Shown: positions 9,235-17,880, counted from the stretch's first letter. The stretch: 64,000 nucleotides of DNA from Alkaliphilus peptidifermentans DSM 18978 (GCF_900101495.1 NZ_FMUS01000001.1:1-64000); one strand, 5' to 3'. Notes: generated by a model not told the origin, from the sequence alone. A program made the numbers and translations.

Positions 9235-10548
9235 CTAGAAGTATAGAACGCCTGCTACAACAAGTCCAACAATTGCTGCAATCCATACATACGGAAGGGT
9301 TTTTCTCAAAATATCATTCACATCCTTACCTACCGATGCTGCCGTCCATACATTGTGTGTATTCGTCGGGTCACAAATGCCCTGAATCTGACCAGTGGAC
9401 ATGAGGGCAGCCATAATTGCCAACCCCGGCATTCTGCCAGTTGTCATCATCATAGCGCCAATCCCTAAGCCAAGACCCCAAACATTAAGCGGTCCTCTGT
9501 AAAGTGCAAGTGGTGCTAGCAAAGAGAAAAATATGATAAAAGTAATACCCGTTGTCGGAAGAATATTTGCCAAATACGGTCCGATATGCTGTGTTACACG
9601 GCTATCCATAACAACCTTCAGCAGCATGCCAATGCCGATCATAAGAAATATTGCGCCGGCAGAATCAGAGATACCTTGTGTAACACATTTTGTCAGGATT
9701 TTTATTGAATCTTTATTAATGGTTGTAATTAATCCATACATAATCGCAGCAACAAAACCTGCAATAATATCCCACCCTAAGCCAAGAACAAGTATCAATG
9801 GAACAATAGGGGTAAGCATAGCTAAAACATTTACCTTTTTAAAAGACCCTTGATCCTGTAATTCTGCGGAAGGCATTGCCCATAGAACTTTACCTTTTTT
9901 TCCAAAGAAAAACTTTGAGTTGGATTTTGTTTCGAATATCACAAACAAGATACCGGCCAAGATAAATATAACACCGAGAAAATATGCATAAAACTTGATT
10001 TGTTCCACGGACAATCCCATGACTTCAATGTATAGCCCCCAGTTGGCAAGATTAAAAATACCGCCCGTACTTAATGCAAACAAGAGTATACAACCTGCTG
10101 TTAATGAACTTATGCCTACAGAAGTCATAATTGGCAAAACAATAGAACCTATCATGATTACGGAACCTAATCCGCCTAAAGAAGTAAACAAGACACTAAG
10201 AACCAACATAAACACAATTCCCAACACCGTCGGACGATCTCCTGCAAACTCTGAAACTTTTCTAATTACCGTTTCTGCAATCCCACTATTTTTAACGAAT
10301 TGAGCCAAAATTGCACCGAAAATCAACATCATTATAGGGGACGCCAATCTTACTGGGCCTTCAATGAACATTAATTTCATGATACCGGGTTGTATTGTTT
10401 CCCCTATTGGAACATCGTTAAAGGGGATGCCGGATACCAAAGCAATTAAGAAAGCCATAAGTGGTAGGGCAAACATTGCCGAAAGCTTTTTCGTGTACAT
10501 CAAAGCACACATTACCAAGAAAATAATAACAATGAACCACGTAACCAT
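9235..10548 (-). CDS. Multi-spanning permease, GntP/CitM-like ion transporter superfamily
   Basis: 437 residues and almost entirely hydrophobic, with about 11-12 membrane segments. Gly-rich re-entrant stretches (SLGGLGSVIMIGS, STGGIFNLANWGL, GIGMLLKVV) and a conserved C-terminal STGQIQGICDPTNTHNVW resemble gluconate/citrate-type H+ or Na+ symporters. The exact family was not identified. It lies between the ROK regulator and the HyuA-like gene on the same strand, so it is the likely uptake system for the operon's substrate, probably a small organic anion. Start ATG 10548 follows AGGGAGTACAGC. Confidence 0.75.
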   Translation of the reverse strand: MVTWFIVIIFLVMCALMYTKKLSAMFALPLMAFLIALVSGIPFNDVPIGETIQPGIMKLMFIEGPVRLASPIMMLIFGAILAQFVKNSGIAETVIRKVSEFAGDRPTVLGIVFMLVLSVLFTSLGGLGSVIMIGSIVLPIMTSVGISSLTAGCILLFALSTGGIFNLANWGLYIEVMGLSVEQIKFYAYFLGVIFILAGILFVIFETKSNSKFFFGKKGKVLWAMPSAELQDQGSFKKVNVLAMLTPIVPLILVLGLGWDIIAGFVAAIMYGLITTINKDSIKILTKCVTQGISDSAGAIFLMIGIGMLLKVVMDSRVTQHIGPYLANILPTTGITFIIFFSLLAPLALYRGPLNVWGLGLGIGAMMMTTGRMPGLAIMAALMSTGQIQGICDPTNTHNVWTAASVGKDVNDILRKTLPYVWIAAIVGLVVAGVLYF

Positions 10549-10583
10549 GCTGTACTCCCTCCATTTTTATATTATTTTAAACA

Positions 10584-11504
10584 TCACAGCATAAAATAGA
10601 TTGACTCAAACCACTTAACCTGTGCCATTAGTGCCAGGCCTTGCACTAGTTGGGCTTGGTTCATCGAAAAGGTAATAATCTGCCCCTTTTCAGTGTTGAT
10701 CGAGCTTATCTTTTCTTTAAAACCGGATGATTTAAAACCAATGATAGCCGTTGTAATATCCAAGAATTGCATATATGATACCAGGTTATTGAGCATCTGC
10801 TGCATACTGTTAATACGACCTGATAAATTGCCTGCACCACGAGAGATTTCCCCATCAATAATCAAAACCACTTTCTCTTCAATACCTTCCAGCATAAAGA
10901 TAAAATTATCCAAGGATTTTGCCTGTCCCATAAGCTTCTCATAATAGGCAGCTCCATTGATACGATGATCAATATAAGCCGGTGTTAAAAAGTGACGTTC
11001 AATGATTTCCTTGAGGTGCACATTGTTCCATTTATATGATTTGCATTCAATCACAATTTGATTTTCATAGTCAATGACTCCATCCAATCCTATTCCTATG
11101 CTTAACAGATTCTTTTCATGATATCTCTCAATTACTTTTTCTATCGCTCTAATCAAAGAATTTATAGGAGGTTCGTCATCCGTAATTTTAAAATATAAAT
11201 GGTCAATAATGATATTGCCGGCATCAGCAATTGCGATTTCAATATCTTGCTCATAAAGCATGATCCCCAAAGATACTCCAAAATTTCTGTTAATTTCATA
11301 TATTGACGAGCGCCTTCCGCCTATAGAATCCTCCCATCCTACTGTTGCCACTAACCCCAGTTTGAGCAAACTGTTAATGCAATCAGAAACAGTTGTATTG
11401 CTCAGATCCGTCGACAAAACCAATTCCATTTTGGTTGCCTGACCACTTGAAAGCAGTTTAGTGGCTATGTTTTTTATATTTTGTATTTTTAGTGAACTTA
11501 GCAT
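10584..11504 (-). CDS. ROK-family transcriptional regulator
   Basis: 306 residues. The N-terminal winged helix-turn-helix (residues 5-70: ATKMELVLSTDLSNTTVSDCINSLLKLGLV, then the wing GWEDSIGGRRSSIYEI) is followed by an ROK sugar-kinase-like fold (GVSLGIMLYEQDIEIAIAD, SIGIGLDGVID). The ATP-site DxGxT and the CxCGxxGC zinc motif of ROK kinases are absent, as expected for a pure regulator with a divergent sensor domain. It is the first gene of the leftward operon, and a 21-bp palindrome lies 20 bp upstream of its start. Autoregulated repression relieved by a sugar-like ligand is the simplest model (inference). Confidence 0.85.
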   Translation of the reverse strand: MLSSLKIQNIKNIATKLLSSGQATKMELVLSTDLSNTTVSDCINSLLKLGLVATVGWEDSIGGRRSSIYEINRNFGVSLGIMLYEQDIEIAIADAGNIIIDHLYFKITDDEPPINSLIRAIEKVIERYHEKNLLSIGIGLDGVIDYENQIVIECKSYKWNNVHLKEIIERHFLTPAYIDHRINGAAYYEKLMGQAKSLDNFIFMLEGIEEKVVLIIDGEISRGAGNLSGRINSMQQMLNNLVSYMQFLDITTAIIGFKSSGFKEKISSINTEKGQIITFSMNQAQLVQGLALMAQVKWFESIYFML

Positions 11505-11523
11505 CTTATTCTCCTCTGTATAC

Positions 11524-11544
11524 TTTTTACGAAGTTCGTAAAAA
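11524..11544. promoter_or_regulatory. Candidate ROK-regulator operator
   Basis: A perfect odd palindrome with two 10-bp arms (TTTTTACGAA / TTCGTAAAAA) around a central G, 20 bp upstream of the ROK gene start. I saw no second copy elsewhere in the operon. Position and symmetry suggest autogenous control of the whole leftward operon; binding is not shown. Confidence 0.55.
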
Positions 11545-11629
11545 CATTTATTAATTTCATTGTAAGGTTAATTTTATCCAATGTCAATATAATTTGCATT
11601 AAATTCAAACTTTTTAAAATATTAAGGGG

Positions 11630-11850
11630 CGTGGCCAGCAAAGCTGTAATTTGCTAACTGGTGAAAGTCCAGTCTAGGTAATTGCCAAGAAGCCTAGTAG
11701 CTATAAGACCAATGTCAGCAGAGATGGTGGCATTGAAGCGTCTCGAAAATGTGCCTTAGTGGTGCTAGCAAAGATGCAGACCGTAACATAAAGTGAATCC
11801 TGCAGCACTGTTAGAAAAACCCGAAAGGGAGGAAAAAAGGAAATATAGAA
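11630..11850 (+). ncRNA. Structured-RNA-like segment (group II intron or IS-associated RNA remnant?)
   Basis: A run of small hairpins reads in order on the plus strand: AGCAAA/TTTGCT (11637-11655), CTGG/CCAG (11658-11672) around GTGAAAGT, CTAGG/CCTAG (11674-11697), CAATG/CATTG (11710-11735), TGCAG/CTGCA (about 11775-11803) and CCC-GAAA-GGG (11820-11829), a GNRA-like tetraloop. GGTGAAAGTCC is a phrase common in domain I of bacterial group II introns and in some transposon-associated RNAs. No reverse transcriptase follows. Downstream lies an IS91-type transposase fragment. The structure is seen in the sequence; the class is a guess. It is probably a truncated, inactive relic. Confidence 0.4.
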
Positions 11851-11865
11851 GTTTAATATTACTAA

Positions 11866-12144
11866 TATTCCCATTACATTTTTATTATGGAAAAAGACAG
11901 AGTATCTAAATTGATCAATGATCTATATAAAAGATACCCAAATGGATTTTACGTACATGCTGAGACGAAAATGGATAGTGCTAAAAAAGCAGCTGAATAT
12001 ATTGGTCGCCACCTTGCAAGACCTGCGATAGTAGAATATAGGATAATTAAATATGATGGCCAGGTCGTTAAATTTTGGTACGAAGATCATACAACGGGTG
12101 AAGTTGTAGAAAGGTTTAGTGCTTTTTTTATGACTTTATATTAA
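11866..12144 (+). pseudogene. IS91/IS801-type transposase fragment (Y2_Tnp)
   Basis: An open frame, with ATG at 11887 but open back to 11866, encodes about 85 residues. AAEYIGRHLARPAI and IIKYDGQVVKFWYEDH are typical of the middle of IS91/IS801/IS1294 transposases (about 400 residues in full). The rolling-circle catalytic tyrosines and the N-terminal zinc ribbon are missing, and homology stops after TGEVVE, where the frame runs into unrelated residues. The element is therefore an internal fragment left by deletion. Confidence 0.7.
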
Positions 12145-12361
12145 GTACATGCTTTTCTATTATTTCAATTTTTCTATTTGCATCTTCAATAAGATTTAGC
12201 TTGTCTGTAAGACTACAAATTATTTCTTGGTATTTTTGCTCCCTTTGCTCCTGTTTTACATCCCTTTTTTCTTGAGCTCTCAATATATATAATATCAGAA
12301 GAACGGAAAGAGCAGCCCATAAGCCCTGGGTAGAAGCAAGCCTTAATAAATCATTTTCCAT
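12128..12361 (-). CDS. BhlA/UviB-like holin-type small membrane protein
   Basis: 77 residues. ENDLLRLASTQGLWAALSVLLILYIL is one membrane helix preceded by the ATQG(I/L)WA-type start of the BhlA/UviB family. A charged, coiled-coil-prone tail (KRDVKQEQREQKYQEIICSL) follows, as usual for the family. BhlA-type proteins are small holin-like peptides often found near phage or bacteriocin genes. No phage genes neighbour it here. A ribosome site (GGGGGTG) precedes ATG 12361, and the 3' end overlaps the IS91 fragment by 17 nt on the opposite strand. Confidence 0.75.
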   Translation of the reverse strand: MENDLLRLASTQGLWAALSVLLILYILRAQEKRDVKQEQREQKYQEIICSLTDKLNLIEDANRKIEIIEKHVLNIKS

Positions 12362-12671
12362 AATTACACCCCCTAGTTTCGCTTTATAAAAGCGCTTTAT
12401 TTGTTAAAAGTAAGAATAGCATATAAATGTAAACCATATAGCGTGTAAAATAATTAATAAACATATGAGAAATAATGTGAAGTTACATTATAATATAAAT
12501 TGCTTCATTGTAAAATGAAATTGAACTAAATAAAAATCCATAGTAATACCAGGTGAATAGGTTGTTTACCATAATTTTTGACAATAACTTGAGGTGAATA
12601 GGTCCTCCCCCCAATTAAAAAGAGCTGACTAGTAGTCAGCCCATCAGTATATTCTGTATATATTTAATAAT
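12362..12671. other. Intergenic region with direct repeat
   Basis: No gene seen. It holds two copies of AGGTGAATAGG (from 12551 and from 12592, 41 bp apart) and the pduT terminator at 12615-12640. The rest is AT-rich without recognisable signals. Confidence 0.6.
12615..12640 (-). terminator. Terminator of the pdu operon
   Basis: The 7-bp stem GCTGACT/AGTCAGC with a 3-base loop (12624-12640) is followed on the minus strand by TCTTTTTAATT. It lies 32 bp after the pduT stop and is a good rho-independent terminator for the long leftward operon. Confidence 0.8.
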
Positions 12672-13220
12672 TTACAATATTTTTGAAATAAACTCGCGGT
12701 TTGGAGAGGCTATGGCTACAGCACTTATGATTCCCCCAGTATCCTCCAGGTTGTTTTCACAGGCTTTAATAGCAGATTTAACAGCTGCCACCTCGCCGGT
12801 AATAAGCACAAAGCCTTTTCCACCTAGCCCTCTAGCTAATCGAATTTCCAGCAGTTGAATATTAGCTGATTTTGCAGCAATGTCCCCCACAACAATTGAT
12901 GTAATGGCTGACATAGTCTCGATAATGCCTAGAGAGGTTATTTTATCTATATCCATAGTTGCAGTTAATGCCGGAAATACAGCTTCACTAACGTTAGAAA
13001 GAACATAATGATCTACAGTAAATATTCCTCCTACCGTCCTTCCAACCTCTACGGCATTTTTTACAGCACCTACATCCCCACTAATTAAGCTTATATACTT
13101 GCCGGGACAAATTGGTGTAGATAAAATCAATTCAACATTTGAAGCCTTCAGCATTGCATCTGCTGACTCCATACCCTTTGCGATACTTTTATATTCTAAT
13201 AGCCCAATGGACTTTTTCAT
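12672..13220 (-). CDS. pduT: PduT: tandem-BMC shell protein with Fe-S cysteine
   Basis: 182 residues with two BMC domains (about 4-85 and 95-175), forming pseudohexameric trimers in the shell. SIAKGMESADAMLKASNVEL and TPICPGK match Salmonella PduT closely. With the start at ATG 13220, the cysteine in ICPGK is residue 38, the position that holds the 4Fe-4S cluster in the trimer pore of PduT. I chose 13220 because GAAAGAGGCG lies 7 nt upstream; the ATG at 13241 has no ribosome site. PduT is thought to pass electrons through the shell to PduS, encoded two genes upstream. It is the last gene of the operon. Confidence 0.92.
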   Translation of the reverse strand: MKKSIGLLEYKSIAKGMESADAMLKASNVELILSTPICPGKYISLISGDVGAVKNAVEVGRTVGGIFTVDHYVLSNVSEAVFPALTATMDIDKITSLGIIETMSAITSIVVGDIAAKSANIQLLEIRLARGLGGKGFVLITGEVAAVKSAIKACENNLEDTGGIISAVAIASPNREFISKIL

Positions 13221-13248
13221 GGATATCGCCTCTTTCGTCATTTAAAAT

Positions 13249-14112
13249 TTACATAAATATAAATATAATGAAGGCACAAATAAATATGGCTGTTGCCGGT
13301 GGATCTATGTGGGTGTCACAATTACTGTTAAAGGTTCTTGCAACAATATCATTTAAAAGCCCAGCAATTATAGCAAATAATGTCCCGATATATATGTTTC
13401 CGGTGGCCATTGTTGCCAAACCAGCTACTAAAGTAATATGATGTGTCGCCGGTATATTAAAACCCATTTGAACAAAGATTAATAGTGCAGCACTAACAGT
13501 GAATCCAAGAACATCAATCTGGGTAAGATCAACCAAATATGAAACTACTAAACCTAAACCTAAAGAATAGATAACTATAAAACTAAAGGTTTTTGAATCT
13601 GGTATAAACTTCCTCTTTGATGCTTCTGCAGTGGCTGCCACTTCACTTCTTGCTGTATTGTATTCTCCAATAAGTCCAGTATTACCAAATATAAATCTTA
13701 CAAGTACTCCAGAGGTAAAAACAGTTAAGGCAACAGTATCGGTAGGTAATGCTAAATGAACATAAATAGCATTAATAATATAACCTAATATACCAAATGC
13801 GCCACCCACCAGTAATACACTAACGTCATTTGTTTTATTTAATGGTGTAAGAATATCTGCGCCACTTTCCAAGTAACGCTTTTTGTTACCGGCAAAAGCT
13901 GCTGCGGCTACCCCACCTGCAAAGGCAATATGGGGTCCAAATAGAGCTCCAAAGGTTACATCAGTCAATATAGTTGCTGGTCCACCAGCTGCTATAACCC
14001 CAACTCCAATTAACCCTATAAATCCAGTGAATATGAAGGCAGGCAACGCTCCAATTAACGCTCCCAATACACCTCCGCCAAAGGCTGCCAAAATCAATGC
14101 TAAGCTAAACAT
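13249..14112 (-). CDS. Polytopic membrane protein of unknown function in the pdu operon
   Basis: 287 residues with about eight hydrophobic segments. Gly/Ala-rich helices (AAFGGGVLGALIGALPAFI, GGVAAAAFAG) and a C-terminal loop SNCDTHIDPPATAIF are conserved-looking features. I cannot assign a family. It resembles no PduF-type MIP facilitator, as NPA motifs are absent. It lies between pduS and pduT, 28 bp before pduT, on the same strand and well inside the operon. Transport of the diol, of an acid product or of cobalt/B12 precursors are all possible; none is supported by a motif. HITLVAGLATMATGN near residue 225 may be a pore helix. Confidence 0.65.
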   Translation of the reverse strand: MFSLALILAAFGGGVLGALIGALPAFIFTGFIGLIGVGVIAAGGPATILTDVTFGALFGPHIAFAGGVAAAAFAGNKKRYLESGADILTPLNKTNDVSVLLVGGAFGILGYIINAIYVHLALPTDTVALTVFTSGVLVRFIFGNTGLIGEYNTARSEVAATAEASKRKFIPDSKTFSFIVIYSLGLGLVVSYLVDLTQIDVLGFTVSAALLIFVQMGFNIPATHHITLVAGLATMATGNIYIGTLFAIIAGLLNDIVARTFNSNCDTHIDPPATAIFICAFIIFIFM

Positions 14113-14131
14113 AATTTACATCCCCCTCTTC

Positions 14132-15466
14132 TTATAGTGGTTTACATAACATTATACCATATTGGTCAATCTTTTGTACTCGCCCATCGATACTTGCATG
14201 AATTCTTGCTCCTAACTGATTTTCTGCCACTTCAGCCACTGTTTGGTTTTTCTTTACATAATCTCCCACCTTAACAGTTGCTTCTGCTTTTCCCCCGATA
14301 TGTTGTTTTTGCTCTAATAAAACACTATCAAAATCCTCCAAAACGTCTTCTATCAAAGGTGCATCAACGTTATACTCTTCTAAGCCAAGTCTAGCAATTA
14401 ACTTTTTAACTGGAAATTTTCTATACTCTCTAAAATCATTGGTATTTTGTGGCACTCTGTTATTTGGGTTCTTAATTCCTTCTTTACTCATTTTTTCCTT
14501 TAAGAACTGATTCAGCTTCCAAGGCTGTAGATCCATAATACATGCCGTTTCACAAAGTCCACATTCACAACACAGAAATGCTTCTGTTGCTGAAGAATCA
14601 TTTTCACAGGTGCTATTATAGCTAGCAAGTCTCATTAACTTATCTGGATGTAGCTTATGACCAAGTAAATTTCGTGGACAAACCTCTGTACAAAGGGAGC
14701 AATGACAGCATGCAGTTCTTGCCTGCCTTAAGATTGTGTCAATACTTTTACCCTTAGATAAAATTAATGGATGATGGTGAGGAAGAACAATAAGGCCTTT
14801 AGTGGTTTTTGTAATGGGCTTATCAATATTATCTACTATTTTTCCCATCATAGGTCCACCTTCAATAACCTTAAAATCTTCTATTATAGCACCACCAGCA
14901 AGCTCAATCATTTTTCTAATACTGATTCCTATAGGAGCTTTAAGGGTTATTGGCTGTTTTACGGCCCCTGTTACTGTGACGTATTTATGGGTTACTGGTA
15001 ATCCTTTAATGGCCCGTTGAATATTCAATAGCGTTTCAACATTAACTACTATTACCCCCACCTGAAGAGGGATGCCCCCTTCAGGTACGATTTTTTTCAA
15101 CACCTCATATACCGTCACCTGTTCATCACCTGCTGGGTAAAAGTCCTTCATTGGGAAAATTTCAATTTGGTCTTCTTGAAGAATTGATGCTTTTAATTTC
15201 TCAATTGCTAGACTGTATTTTCCCTTTAGGGCAATAATTCCCTGCATAGCTCCAGTTTCTTTAATTACAGCCCTTAATCCCTGTAGTATTTCCTTTGTTC
15301 GATGGGCCATCAGCTGTTGATCAACCCTTAAAAGAGGTTCGCATTCTGCCCCATTTACCACTATATAGTCGGCTTTCCCTTTTACCTTTACATGGGTGGG
15401 GAACCCAGCACCACCTGCCCCTACTACACCTGCTTCTTTTATTAAAGTAATAAGATCCTTATCCAT
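14132..15466 (-). CDS. pduS: PduS: RnfC-like cobalamin reductase
   Basis: 444 residues, as expected for PduS, a flavin and 4Fe-4S protein that reduces cob(II)alamin for adenosylation by PduO. VVGAGGAGFPTHVK near the N-terminus is the RnfC/NuoF-type NADH and FMN-binding start. Two ferredoxin-type cysteine sets follow in the middle (CCHCSLCTEVCPRN and CCECGLCETACIMD). The C-terminal 90 residues form an RnfC barrel-sandwich (GGKAEATVKVGDYVKK). I use ATG 15466 with GAGG 8 nt upstream; a GTG three codons earlier sits on the ribosome site. It is read together with pduP (15 bp apart) and pduT, its likely shell electron partner. Confidence 0.93.
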   Translation of the reverse strand: MDKDLITLIKEAGVVGAGGAGFPTHVKVKGKADYIVVNGAECEPLLRVDQQLMAHRTKEILQGLRAVIKETGAMQGIIALKGKYSLAIEKLKASILQEDQIEIFPMKDFYPAGDEQVTVYEVLKKIVPEGGIPLQVGVIVVNVETLLNIQRAIKGLPVTHKYVTVTGAVKQPITLKAPIGISIRKMIELAGGAIIEDFKVIEGGPMMGKIVDNIDKPITKTTKGLIVLPHHHPLILSKGKSIDTILRQARTACCHCSLCTEVCPRNLLGHKLHPDKLMRLASYNSTCENDSSATEAFLCCECGLCETACIMDLQPWKLNQFLKEKMSKEGIKNPNNRVPQNTNDFREYRKFPVKKLIARLGLEEYNVDAPLIEDVLEDFDSVLLEQKQHIGGKAEATVKVGDYVKKNQTVAEVAENQLGARIHASIDGRVQKIDQYGIMLCKPL

Positions 15467-15481
15467 GCTTCCCACCTCATC

Positions 15482-16876
15482 TTATTTTATGGAGAATCCA
15501 CCTACTAAAGTGCATCTCCTTCTTCTTGCAAAGCTTTTGGCAGAGGTTAAACCTTCCCCTGTGGGGCCTGCAATTGTAAAGGTTGCATATCCTTCTCCTC
15601 CTACACCTATACCAGCAAAGGAAGGTCCGTTCTTAACAAATATAGTTGTTTGTATTTCTTTTGCAAATTTTGATAAACGATCTATATTTTTCGAATGCAT
15701 TATAGCTGTATGTTTGAAACCGTGCTCCACCTCAACAGCTAGTTTAATAGCCTCCTCTACATCATTAACTCGGACTATTGGAAGGACTGGCATCATCAGC
15801 TCTCCTACTACAAAGGGATGGCTCTTTGGTACCTCCACAATAATAGCTCGTATGCTGTCATCACACTTTATCCCCATTTTACTTAATATATAGTCAGCAT
15901 TCTTACCGACGAACTCCTTTACGGGGTAACCTTTTTCGTTTACTACTAATTTTTCAAGCTGTTCTATCAAATCTTTTTCTTTTAGCTCATATGCTCCATT
16001 CTTTTTCATATTAAAAATTAAATAATCAGCCACTGAATCTACTACAATGACTTCCTTTTCTGCAACGCAGGGCAAGTTATTATCAAAGCTGCAGCCTGCT
16101 ATTATGTCCCTAGCCGCCTTCTCTATATCTGCTGTTTCATCAACAACTGCCGGTGGGTTTCCAGCCCCTGCTCCGATGGCCTTCTTTCCTGAAGATAAAA
16201 CAGATTTTACAACACCAGGGCCTCCTGTGGCCACCAGCATGTTGATTTTTTTATGCTTCATCATAGCTTCTGCTTGTTCAATTGAAGGATTCTCTACTGC
16301 CACTATTAGGTTTTTTGGTCCACCTGCTTCAATAATTCCCTTGTTTAATATCTCTATAGTTTTCAATGAGGTTTTTTTAGCAGAGGGATGGGGGCTAAAT
16401 GCTACAGCATTCCCAGCTGCTATCATGCCTATAGCATTGCAGATTATAGTTTCAGAAGGATTAGTAACTGGAGAGATTGATCCAATAACTCCATATGGTG
16501 ATAATTCAATTAAAGTTAATCCATCATCACCAGTGAAAACCTCTGATCCTAAATCTTCAATACCTGGTGTTTTTTCAATAGCCAGTCTATTCTTCAAAAT
16601 TTTATCTTCATATCTACCCATATCAGTTTCTTCATGGGCCATTTTTGATAGTAGCTCCACGTTCTGCCTTGCAGCCTGTCTCATGGCTTCAATAAATTTT
16701 CCTCTTGTCTCAAGATTAAATCCGATTAGTTCCTTCTGAGCAATATAGGCAGCATCAACTGCATCATTCATATCTTGAAAAATCCCATATGCGCCTTCTT
16801 CACCGGTCTCATTTTTGCTACTGATTTCCTTCATGACTCTTCTAATAATTTCTTCTATTTTCAATTCCTCTACCAT
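15482..16876 (-). CDS. pduP: PduP: CoA-acylating propionaldehyde dehydrogenase
   Basis: 464 residues of the EutE/PduP aldehyde dehydrogenase branch: aldehyde + CoA + NAD+ gives acyl-CoA + NADH inside the microcompartment. The catalytic cysteine is in CSFDNNLPCVAEKE (the LPC Cys). GSISPVTNPSETII and ATGGPGVVKSV are family blocks for cofactor binding. The N-terminal KIEEIIRRVMKEISS is the short amphipathic helix that targets PduP to the shell, followed by a linker (SKNETGEEG). Start ATG 16876 has GGAGG 10 nt upstream; the TTG at 16879 is an alternative. Confidence 0.95.
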   Translation of the reverse strand: MVEELKIEEIIRRVMKEISSKNETGEEGAYGIFQDMNDAVDAAYIAQKELIGFNLETRGKFIEAMRQAARQNVELLSKMAHEETDMGRYEDKILKNRLAIEKTPGIEDLGSEVFTGDDGLTLIELSPYGVIGSISPVTNPSETIICNAIGMIAAGNAVAFSPHPSAKKTSLKTIEILNKGIIEAGGPKNLIVAVENPSIEQAEAMMKHKKINMLVATGGPGVVKSVLSSGKKAIGAGAGNPPAVVDETADIEKAARDIIAGCSFDNNLPCVAEKEVIVVDSVADYLIFNMKKNGAYELKEKDLIEQLEKLVVNEKGYPVKEFVGKNADYILSKMGIKCDDSIRAIIVEVPKSHPFVVGELMMPVLPIVRVNDVEEAIKLAVEVEHGFKHTAIMHSKNIDRLSKFAKEIQTTIFVKNGPSFAGIGVGGEGYATFTIAGPTGEGLTSAKSFARRRRCTLVGGFSIK

Positions 16877-16880
16877 CAAT

Positions 16881-17867
16881 TTAGACCCTCCTTTCGTAAT
16901 CGAATACCCTTAATGCATGATTAGCAATTTTCATGTCCTCCTCAACCGTACCACCGCTTATACCAATACCTCCAATAATTTCATCATGAAGCTTTAGAGG
17001 GTAACCACCTCCAAAGGTTATAATTTTCCCTTCATTGGTATATTGCAAACCATATAATTGGGCTCCTGGCTGTACTAGATTAGATACTTCATGGGTGGGT
17101 AGCTTTAAAGCTGCAGCAGTATAGGCTTTATTCTTTGCTATGTCAATGCTGGCCAATAAAGCGCCATTCATTCGATGTAATAACACCATATTCCCACCAG
17201 CATCAACAACTGAAAATACAATTGGAACACCTATACTAATGGCCTTTACTTCAGCAGCCTCAGCCATTCTTTTGGCTAAATCCAAGCTTACATTTTTTAA
17301 GCTTTCTGAATAGCCTAACCTCTCCAACACCTTGCATTTAACCTTGTTTATAAGGATCGTTTGCTCCTCTGCCCTAGCAATCATAAACAGGGCATCTGAC
17401 AAACGATTGATGTATTGAACAAGTTCTTGTGGTACATTGCTTCCTCTACTGAGTTCAACAATTAATCTTTCACTTCTTCGAATAATTGTTCTGGCAAGAT
17501 GTATAGCGGAGGATGCTACTGTACCGCCGGGTATAACAAATTCCTTTAATGGACCCAGCTGCTTCTCATATTTATCAATAATACTTTCTAAAGCTTCAAT
17601 ATCAGTTTGACCAACAGTATCATTAAGATAGCCTTGGCCCGCCTCATCACATGCCAGCTCCGCAGCTACATTAAATAGCTTTTTTTGAATCATCCTTAGA
17701 TACTCTAAAATGGCCTCATTATCCGTTAAAGAATATGCAACCCCAATAGCTGCGTTGGCTTCATCCAATGTCCCATAGCAGGATACCCTTAGATCATCCT
17801 TCCCTACCCTACTTCCACCAAGTAGCCCGGTTTCACCTTTATCTCCTTTTTTTGTATAAATAGCCAT
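16881..17867 (-). CDS. pduO: PduO: ATP:cob(I)alamin adenosyltransferase with C-terminal HbpS/GlcG domain
   Basis: 328 residues. Residues 1-180 form the trimeric adenosyltransferase: YTKKGDKGETGLLGG at the ATP site, GTLDEANAAIGVA and RTIIRRSERLIVEL as the conserved C-terminal helix. Residues 190-328 form a GlcG/HbpS (DUF336) domain (LDLAKRMAEAAEVKAISIGVPIVFSVVDAGGNMVLLHRM), which in some PduO homologues binds haem or B12. It makes adenosylcobalamin for the diol dehydratase. The two-domain form matches Salmonella PduO. It lies 13 bp downstream of pduN and 4 bp before pduP. Confidence 0.95.
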   Translation of the reverse strand: MAIYTKKGDKGETGLLGGSRVGKDDLRVSCYGTLDEANAAIGVAYSLTDNEAILEYLRMIQKKLFNVAAELACDEAGQGYLNDTVGQTDIEALESIIDKYEKQLGPLKEFVIPGGTVASSAIHLARTIIRRSERLIVELSRGSNVPQELVQYINRLSDALFMIARAEEQTILINKVKCKVLERLGYSESLKNVSLDLAKRMAEAAEVKAISIGVPIVFSVVDAGGNMVLLHRMNGALLASIDIAKNKAYTAAALKLPTHEVSNLVQPGAQLYGLQYTNEGKIITFGGGYPLKLHDEIIGGIGISGGTVEEDMKIANHALRVFDYERRV

Positions 17868-17880
17868 AGCATCACTTCCT

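Noticed and set aside
11630-11850. Cobalamin riboswitch (GGTGAAAGTCC resembles its core)
   Set aside because: The B12 box GCCACTG is missing, and no B12 or transport gene follows on that strand; a transposase fragment does.
16047-16739. 230-residue ORF opposite pduP
   Set aside because: Antisense shadow of the conserved dehydrogenase gene.
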